Shown one piece after another: positions 60,491-64,000 of a DNA stretch of 64,000 bases. Positions within the stretch are counted from its first letter, which is position 1. Each line of letters opens with the position of its first letter. The translations under genes and the position numbers were made by a program. The notes beneath the pieces were generated by a model. That model saw only the letters and a list, made by a program, of their open reading frames with translations. It searched no databases and was not told the DNA's origin. Source of the DNA: JB111 sp052093225 (GTDB lineage Bacteria > Actinomycetota > Actinomycetes > Actinomycetales > Actinomycetaceae); contig JBQDDG010000001.1 of assembly GCA_052093225.1 (NCBI GenBank), positions 1 through 64,000 of the forward strand, written 5' to 3'.

Positions 60491-60575
60491 GCGGCACCCC
60501 GGGGCCCGCGTGCCACGTACCACTCCGCCGCGGGCCCGTGCCCGCGCGGCGCCCGCGGTTTGCGACACTGGGGCC

Positions 60576-61360
60576 ATGCCACGCACCGTCGTCCACCTCC
60601 TGCGTCACGGCGAGGTCCACAACCCCGCCGGCGTCCTCTACGGGCGCCTGCCCGGCTACCACCTCTCCGAGCGTGGGCGGGCGATGGCACGCACGGTGGC
60701 GGCCCACCTGCTCGAGACCGGTCACGACGTGCGACGCGTCGTCGCCTCCCCGCTCGAGCGCGCGCAGGAGACCGCCGCACCCGTCGCGGCCGCCTTCGGG
60801 CTCGACGTCGGGACGGACGACCGTCTCATCGAGGGCGGCAACGCCCTCGAGGGGCTCGTCATCCGGGGGAACCTGGCGGCGCTCGCGCACCCGCGCCGCT
60901 GGCCCCTGTACGTCAACCCGCTGCGCCCGAGCTGGGGCGAGGCGCACACCGCGATCGCCGCGCGCATGACCGCGGCGATCCGCTCGATCCTTGCCGCGTC
61001 CGACGGCGGGGAGGCGGTGCTCGTCTCCCACCAGCTCCCCATCTGGGTCGTCCGGCTGCTCGTCGAGCGTCGCTCGCTCGCCCACGACCCGCGCCGCCGC
61101 GAGTGCGCGCTCGCCTCCCTGACCTCCCTGCACTTCGAGGAGCGCCGGCTCGTCGGCGTCAGCTACGACGAGCCCGCGGCCGCGCTGGTCGCCGGCGCGA
61201 GCGACGTCACGCCCGGCACCTCGAGCGCCGCCGTCAACACGGGCGCCGCGGAGCGCGACCCGGTCCGCTCCGGCACGCGCACGTCCCCGCCCCTGCCACG
61301 GCTCGTCCCCACGCCCGCCACGGCGGCCTCCGCGGCGACGGCGGAGGAGCAGGTCGAGGC

Positions 61361-61364
<4 letters not shown>
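60576..61364 (+). CDS. histidine phosphatase superfamily protein
   Basis: 262 residues with the phosphoglycerate-mutase-like L-L-R-H-G-E-V (catalytic His about 11), A-S-P-L-E-R-A-Q-E-T and V-S-H-Q-L-P (second His). A phosphatase of unknown substrate; the family is often the first gene of the actinobacterial cytochrome c maturation operon. C-terminal 50 residues are Thr/Ala-rich. Stop overlaps the next ATG. Confidence 0.9.
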
Positions 61365-61960
<596 letters not shown>

Positions 61961-61962
61961 CG

Positions 61963-62856
61963 ATGGAAGCCGTCGCCTCCGTGGGGGAGGTCGTCACCTC
62001 GGGCTCGCTGCTTCTCGCGGTCCCGCTCGCCCTGCTCGCCGGGCTCGTGTCCTTCTTCTCCCCGTGCGTGCTGCCGCTGCTGCCCGGATATGCGGGTCTG
62101 CTCGGCGGCATGGCCGGGTCGACGACAGCGCGCGCCGCCGCGCCCGCTGCCCGTGGCGTCGGCGCCACCGCAGGGTCGGCTGTGCCCGCCCGCGCAGGCT
62201 CCGGGACCTCGGGCGCGCCGGAGGTCGGCGCCGCGGCCGCGATCGCCCGCAGCGACGCCGCGGCGGCCGACCGTGCACCCGCCCGCCGGGTCGCGCTCGG
62301 CGCGGTCCTCTTCGTCGCCGGGTTCTCCGCCGTCTGGGTCGTCGCCGGTGTCGCGGTCTCCTCGCTCGGGCTGGCGCTCGCACCGGTCCTGCCGACCGTG
62401 CTGCGGGTGGCCGGCGTCGTCGTCATCGTGCTCGGCCTGGCCTTCGTCGGACGGCTGCCGTTCCTCCAGGTCGAGCGCCGCCTCGACGTCGCCCCCCGCG
62501 CCGGTCTCGCCGGCGCGCCCGTCCTCGGTGCCGTCTTCGGGCTCGGCTGGGCCCCCTGCATCGGCCCGACGCTGGCGGCCGTCCTCACCCTCGCGCTCTC
62601 GGAGCAGTCCGTCGCGCGCGGGCTGCTGCTCACCGTCGTCTACTGCCTCGGGCTCGGCGTCCCGTTCGTCCTCGCCGCCGTGGCCGTGGCCCGGTCCGCG
62701 CGGGCACTCGCCGCGCTGCGCCGCCACGCCCGCACCATCCAGGTGGCCGGCGGCATCGTCCTCATCCTGCTCGGCGTCCTCCTCGTCACCGGCGCGTGGG
62801 AGTGGATCTCCGGGCAGCTCCAGGGCCTGGTCGCCGGATGGGTGACGCCCCTGTGA
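61963..62856 (+). CDS. ccdA: cytochrome c biogenesis protein CcdA
   Basis: 297 residues, six hydrophobic segments, carries electrons across the membrane. Redox cysteines in S-F-F-S-P-C-V-L-P-L-L-P-G-Y (about 34) and W-A-P-C-I-G-P-T. The loop after the first segment holds about 50 extra residues rich in Ala, Gly and Ser (about 52-105). Stop overlaps the resB GTG. Confidence 0.93.
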   Translation: MEAVASVGEVVTSGSLLLAVPLALLAGLVSFFSPCVLPLLPGYAGLLGGMAGSTTARAAAPAARGVGATAGSAVPARAGSGTSGAPEVGAAAAIARSDAAAADRAPARRVALGAVLFVAGFSAVWVVAGVAVSSLGLALAPVLPTVLRVAGVVVIVLGLAFVGRLPFLQVERRLDVAPRAGLAGAPVLGAVFGLGWAPCIGPTLAAVLTLALSEQSVARGLLLTVVYCLGLGVPFVLAAVAVARSARALAALRRHARTIQVAGGIVLILLGVLLVTGAWEWISGQLQGLVAGWVTPL

Positions 62857-64000
62857 GCACCGACCCCACGAACCTCTCCTCCAAGGAGGGCCAGGGCCGC
62901 GCCCGCCCCGGTGCGAACGCCACCTCGTTGTCCCTGGTGGGCTGGCTGCGGTGGGCGTGGCGCCAGCTGACGTCCATGCGGACGGCGATCCTCCTGCTCC
63001 TCCTGCTCGCCCTCGCCTCCCTGCCGGGGGCGTTCATCCCGCAGCAGACCTCCGACCCCGCCGCCGTCGCCGAGTTCCGCGAGGAACGGCCCGAGCTGGC
63101 CGCGTGGTTCGACCGGGTCGACCTGTTCGACATGTTCGGCTCGGTCTGGTTCCAGACCGTGTACGTGCTGCTGTTCGTCTCGCTCGTGGGCTGCATCGTC
63201 CCCCGCATCGGGGTGCACGTGCGCTCGCTGCGGCACGACCCGCCGAAGGCCCCCAAGCGCCTCACGCGGTTCGTCGGGCACACCGTGCGCGCCGTCCCGG
63301 GGCGCACCCCCACCGAGGTGGCCGAGGCGGCGCGGACCGCGTTGCGGGGCCGCTTCCGGGCGGTCGTGACCTCGAAGGAGGACGGGACCGTGGAGGTCGC
63401 CGCCGAGCGCGGCTACCTGCGCGAGACCGGCAACATCCTCTTCCACCTCTCGCTGCTCGCCGTCATCGTGGCGTTCGGGCTGGGGCAGATGGTCTCCTAC
63501 CGCGGCCAGGCGATCATCGTCGAGGGGGACAGCTTCTCGAACTCGGTCGTCAGCTACGACACGTTCACGGCCGGCTCGCTCGTGAGCACCGGGTCGCTCG
63601 AGCCCTTCGTCCTCACGCTCGACGAGTTCTCCTCGGAGTTCACCCTCGATGCCCAGGCGCGGGACTTCCTCGCCGACGTCACCGTCACCGAGGTCGGCGG
63701 CGAGCCCCGGCCGGGCTCGATCGCCGTCAACCACCCCCTCGACATCGACGGCACCCACGTCTACCTCGCCGGCAACGGTTACGCCCCGCGGATCACCGTC
63801 ACCGACGGCGCGGGCGAGACCGCCTTCTCCCAGGCCGTCCCGTTCCCTCCGGAGGACGGCGTCTACACCTCCCGCGGCGTCGTCAAGGTGCCGGACGTCT
63901 CGGGCGGCCAGGAGCAGCTCGGCTTCACGGGCACCTTCCTGCCGACGGCGGTCGTCGACTCCGCGGGCACCCCGGTCTCGATCCACCCGCAGCCGGAGGA
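62853..64000 (+). CDS. resB: cytochrome c biogenesis protein ResB, C-terminus beyond window
   Basis: 382 codons visible and still open at 64000. ResB-type: first membrane helix A-I-L-L-L-L-L-L-A-L-A near residue 48, then L-P-G-A-F-I-P-Q, a second near 95 (Y-V-L-L-F-V-S-L-V-G-C-I-V-P-R), a third near 195 (L-F-H-L-S-L-L-A-V-I-V-A-F-G) and the large extracytoplasmic domain. Works with ResC (CcsA) in haem delivery. GTG 62853 overlaps the ccdA stop; ATG 62838 is an alternative. Confidence 0.92.
   Translation, partial: MSTDPTNLSSKEGQGRARPGANATSLSLVGWLRWAWRQLTSMRTAILLLLLLALASLPGAFIPQQTSDPAAVAEFREERPELAAWFDRVDLFDMFGSVWFQTVYVLLFVSLVGCIVPRIGVHVRSLRHDPPKAPKRLTRFVGHTVRAVPGRTPTEVAEAARTALRGRFRAVVTSKEDGTVEVAAERGYLRETGNILFHLSLLAVIVAFGLGQMVSYRGQAIIVEGDSFSNSVVSYDTFTAGSLVSTGSLEPFVLTLDEFSSEFTLDAQARDFLADVTVTEVGGEPRPGSIAVNHPLDIDGTHVYLAGNGYAPRITVTDGAGETAFSQAVPFPPEDGVYTSRGVVKVPDVSGGQEQLGFTGTFLPTAVVDSAGTPVSIHPQPE

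Overview
The window is a very GC-rich bacterial chromosome segment with many GTG starts, frequent 1-4 base stop/start overlaps and little intergenic space. The gene order around ppa, dacB, tilS, hpt, ftsH, the fol genes, paired PH-domain proteins, a DUF2520 protein, panC, panD and lysS is typical of Actinobacteria. I infer an actinobacterium of the order Micrococcales; the sequence alone does not give me a safe genus. There are no rRNA or tRNA genes, CRISPR arrays, transposases or prophage genes. One 100-base run of N (35257-35356) marks an assembly gap.

Layout. 1-2260: the end of a DUF4349 lipoprotein gene (runs off the left edge) and two overlapping fluoride channel genes preceded by a clear fluoride riboswitch. 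2549-13466: a glutamine amidotransferase, pyruvate phosphate dikinase, a large FAD/Fe-S oxidoreductase, an alpha/beta hydrolase and the metY-metX pair for homocysteine synthesis. 13579-29918: ppa, then dacB, a DUF2342 metalloprotease, tilS, hpt, ftsH, folE, folP, a folB-folK fusion, DUF3180, two PH-domain membrane proteins, a DUF2520 protein, panC and panD, with one opposing NmrA-like gene. 30049-32402: a Zur-type operator sits between a CobW-like gene without a P-loop and five zinc-independent ribosomal protein genes, a zinc-starvation ribosome-remodelling locus. lysS follows.

34294-46546 is the accessory part: an isochorismatase-like gene and an interrupted luciferase-like gene (in-frame amber codon, Ala-Ala-Met repeat, gap), a divergent CGNR regulator, an aldo/keto reductase, a uridine-kinase-like gene, a putative type VII secretion substrate group (a small YxxxD protein, an unknown protein, a large DUF1023-type hydrolase), a 13-unit heptamer array, an ArgA-like acetyltransferase, and three tandem lipoprotein genes sharing a promoter motif, the last cut down to its signal peptide. 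Two long palindromic elements lie after the first two of these.

47148-64000 returns to housekeeping: mutY, disA and radA (DNA repair and c-di-AMP), an acyl-CoA dehydrogenase, an aldo/keto reductase, a GNAT enzyme, the KtrB/KtrA potassium uptake pair (c-di-AMP commonly controls such systems in other bacteria), an AcuC-type deacetylase, a BldC-like regulator, bS22, a glutaredoxin-like protein, a YceI/MarR divergent pair, and a cytochrome c maturation operon (phosphatase-like, TlpA/ResA-like, CcdA, ResB) cut by the right edge.

The most unusual signals are short repeats: a 22-bp-period array in an intergenic region that recurs in opposite orientation inside the coding sequence of the next gene; the heptamer array; the paired palindromes; and duplications that span stop codons of several genes.
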